From UMGS902 sp045538895 (GTDB taxonomy: Bacteria; Bacillota; Clostridia; Oscillospirales; CAG-272), in the NCBI GenBank assembly GCA_045538895.1, contig JAZQEH010000013.1, forward strand, positions 3,492 through 67,491: 64,000 nt of DNA, given 5' to 3'. Under the pieces are notes generated by a model. The model was not told the origin of the DNA and ran no database searches. It saw nothing but the letters and a program-made list of their open reading frames with translations. Position numbers and translations under genes: made by a program. Positions 62,436 through 64,000 of the stretch are shown here, piece by piece (positions within the stretch are counted from its first letter, which is position 1; each line of letters opens with the position of its first letter).

Positions 62436-64000
62436 TTATCTTTCTACTTCTTCCATAATGAAGGCTTCGAGAACGTCGCCCTCCTTGATATCGTTGAAGC
62501 GTTCAAGACCTACGCCGCACTCATAGCCTGCGGCAACCTCACGAACGTCATCCTTGAAACGGCGGAGCGAGGAGATCTTATCCTCAAAGATAACGATACC
62601 GTCACGAACCACACGGATCTGTGCGTTTCACGAAATCTTACCGTCCTGAATGTAACAGCCTGCGATAGTGCCGACGTTGGGAACACGGATAGTCTGACGA
62701 ACCTCGGCATGACCAAGCAGATTTTCTCTGAACTTGGGTGCAAGCATACCCTTCATCGCCGCTTCAATTTCCTCAATGCACTCGTAAATTACACGGTATG
62801 TGCGTACGTCAACACCCTGACGCTCTGCTGCATCAAGTGCACTTCTGTCGGGACGAACGTTAAAGCCGACGATAATAGCCTCGGATGCAGAAGCAAGCAT
62901 TACGTCATTTTCGGTAATACCGCCAACGGCACCGTGGATTACGTTAACCTTTACTTCCTCGTTGGAAAGCTTCTGGAGTGACTGCTTAACAGCCTCAACA
63001 GAACCGTCAACATCTGCTTTGACAATAACGTTGAGATCCTTGACACCGTCTGAAATTCTGGAGAAGAGGTCATCGAGCGATGCGGTAGCATTAGCCTTGA
63101 ACTTTTCGTTCTTCGCCTTGTCAAGACGCTGCTCGGCAAGTGTACGTGCCATTCTCTCGTCCTCAACCGCATTGAACTCGTCACCCGCAACGGGAACAGA
63201 GTCAAGACCGATAATTTCAACAGGAACAGAAGGTCCTGCAACCTTGATTTCCTGACCTTTATCGTTCGTCATTGCACGAACGTGACCTACGGACGTACCT
63301 GCAATAACGATATCTCCCGAATGGAGAGTACCGTTCTGTACAAGCACGGTAGCAACAGGGCCACGGCCCTTATCAAGCTTGGATTCAATTACGATACCCT
63401 TTGCACGGCGGGCAGGATTTGCCTTAAGCTCCTTAACCTCGGCAACGAGAAGTACGTTTTCAAGAAGGTCCTCAATACCCATGCCTGTGTGTGCAGAAAC
63501 GGGCACACAGATAACGTCGCCGCCCCATTCCTCGGGTACAAGCTCGTACTGTGTAAGACCTGTCATAACGTTATCGGGATTTGCAGTAGGTTTATCCATC
63601 TTGTTGATTGCAACAATAATATCAATGCCTGCCGCCTTTGCATGGTTGATAGCCTCTACGGTCTGCGGCATGATACCGTCGTCCGCAGCAACAACAAGAA
63701 TTGCAATATCGGTAGCCTGAGCACCTCTTGCACGCATTGCGGTAAACGCTTCGTGACCGGGGGTGTCAAGGAATGTGATGTCCTTGCCGTTTATGGTTAC
63801 ACGGTATGCACCGATGTGCTGCGTAATTCCGCCTGCCTCACCGCTTGTAACACTTGTGTGGCGAATAGCGTCAAGAAGCGATGTCTTACCGTGGTCAACA
63901 TGTCCCATTACGCAGACAACAGGGTCACGTGTGATGAGATTGTCATCGGTATCCTCAGTCTCGTCAAAGAGACGCTCCTCAATGGTAACAACAACTTCCT
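62436..64000 (-). CDS. infB: Translation initiation factor IF-2 (3' part; in-frame TGA near the end)
   Basis: The gene runs off the window's right edge, so the N-terminal region is missing. Visible: G1 [15 protein letters not shown]3 [14 protein letters not shown]4 NKMDKP, and domains G2, G3, C1 and C2. After CYIQDGKIS comes TGA (62628-62630) where homologues have Arg (usually GKITR). The frame then continues perfectly: [60 protein letters not shown], to TAA at 62436. Those 63 codons form most of the C2 domain that binds fMet-tRNA, an essential activity. TGA is an ordinary stop elsewhere here (tilS, both rlmD-like genes). A base error, recent nonsense mutation or read-through could explain it. 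Confidence 0.9.

Noticed and set aside
62628..62630. TGA read as an amino acid (altered code or selenocysteine)
   Set aside because: TGA is the normal stop of tilS and both rlmD-like genes, homologues have Arg here, and no SECIS-like hairpin is evident after it.
1..64000. CRISPR array, prophage, integrase or complete insertion sequence
   Set aside because: No regularly spaced direct repeats and no transposase, integrase or phage structural gene were found; the repeats present are dispersed and structured.

Overview
The window looks like a chromosomal segment of a low-GC Gram-positive anaerobe of the class Clostridia, most likely a Ruminococcus-like member of the Oscillospiraceae. The class is supported by the gene content: gdpP-rplI-dnaB, the yicC-remA-gmk-rpoZ-priA-def-fmt-rsmB-rlmN-prpC-prkC-rsgA run, single-chain glycyl-tRNA synthetase, RemA, a PASTA-domain kinase, MnmM/YtqB, SLH and CsaB proteins, strong AGGAGG ribosome binding sites and many TTG starts. 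The family-level placement is inference. I see no rRNA, tRNA, CRISPR array, prophage or transposase gene.

Layout. 0.2-1.0 kb: two divergent XRE-type repressor genes, one frameshifted, around palindromic operators. 1.0-3.3 kb: a glycosyltransferase fused to a CsaB-type pyruvyl transferase. 3.4-11.2 kb: operon gdpP-rplI-dnaB-tilS-hpt-ftsH. 12.0-16.6 kb: aconitase, isocitrate dehydrogenase-like protein and citrate synthase, the oxidative TCA branch that supplies 2-oxoglutarate. 16.7-18.5 kb: a stand-alone YcaO protein. 18.9-21.5 kb: an SLH-domain surface protein and a membrane-anchored coiled-coil protein. 21.6-27.8 kb: two AraC regulators around two cytoplasmic carbohydrate-enzyme-like proteins. 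28.1-33.0 kb: a BMP/NupNOPQ-type nucleoside ABC importer. 33.3-42.7 kb: two envelope proteins of unknown function, asnA, glyQS, an LCP protein, two RlmD-like methyltransferases, two small orphans and a HAD phosphatase. 42.9-59.3 kb: seventeen closely packed minus-strand genes from yicC to a VanY-type carboxypeptidase. 59.5-64.0 kb: a TraX-like protein, a YgiQ-like radical SAM protein and the 3' part of infB.

The most striking material is non-coding. Four families of structured dispersed repeats occupy nearly all longer intergenic gaps. (1) A core of about 240 bp occurs twice, each time between two exact copies of a different local terminator hairpin. (2) A three-hairpin element occurs three times; its first stem differs between copies by compensatory base changes while a purine-mismatch core is kept. 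(3) A hairpin-rich repeat of about 130 bp occurs four times. (4) MITE-like elements share AT-rich terminal inverted repeats but carry different central modules. Several repeats run into gene ends and supply stop codons.

The infB gene carries an in-frame TGA that separates the last 63 codons, which encode the fMet-tRNA-binding domain. This is either a sequence error or something remarkable. Functional links include CsaB, which would pyruvylate the wall polymer that SLH domains bind, and the PrkC/PrpC, GdpP, LCP and VanY set for cell-envelope control.
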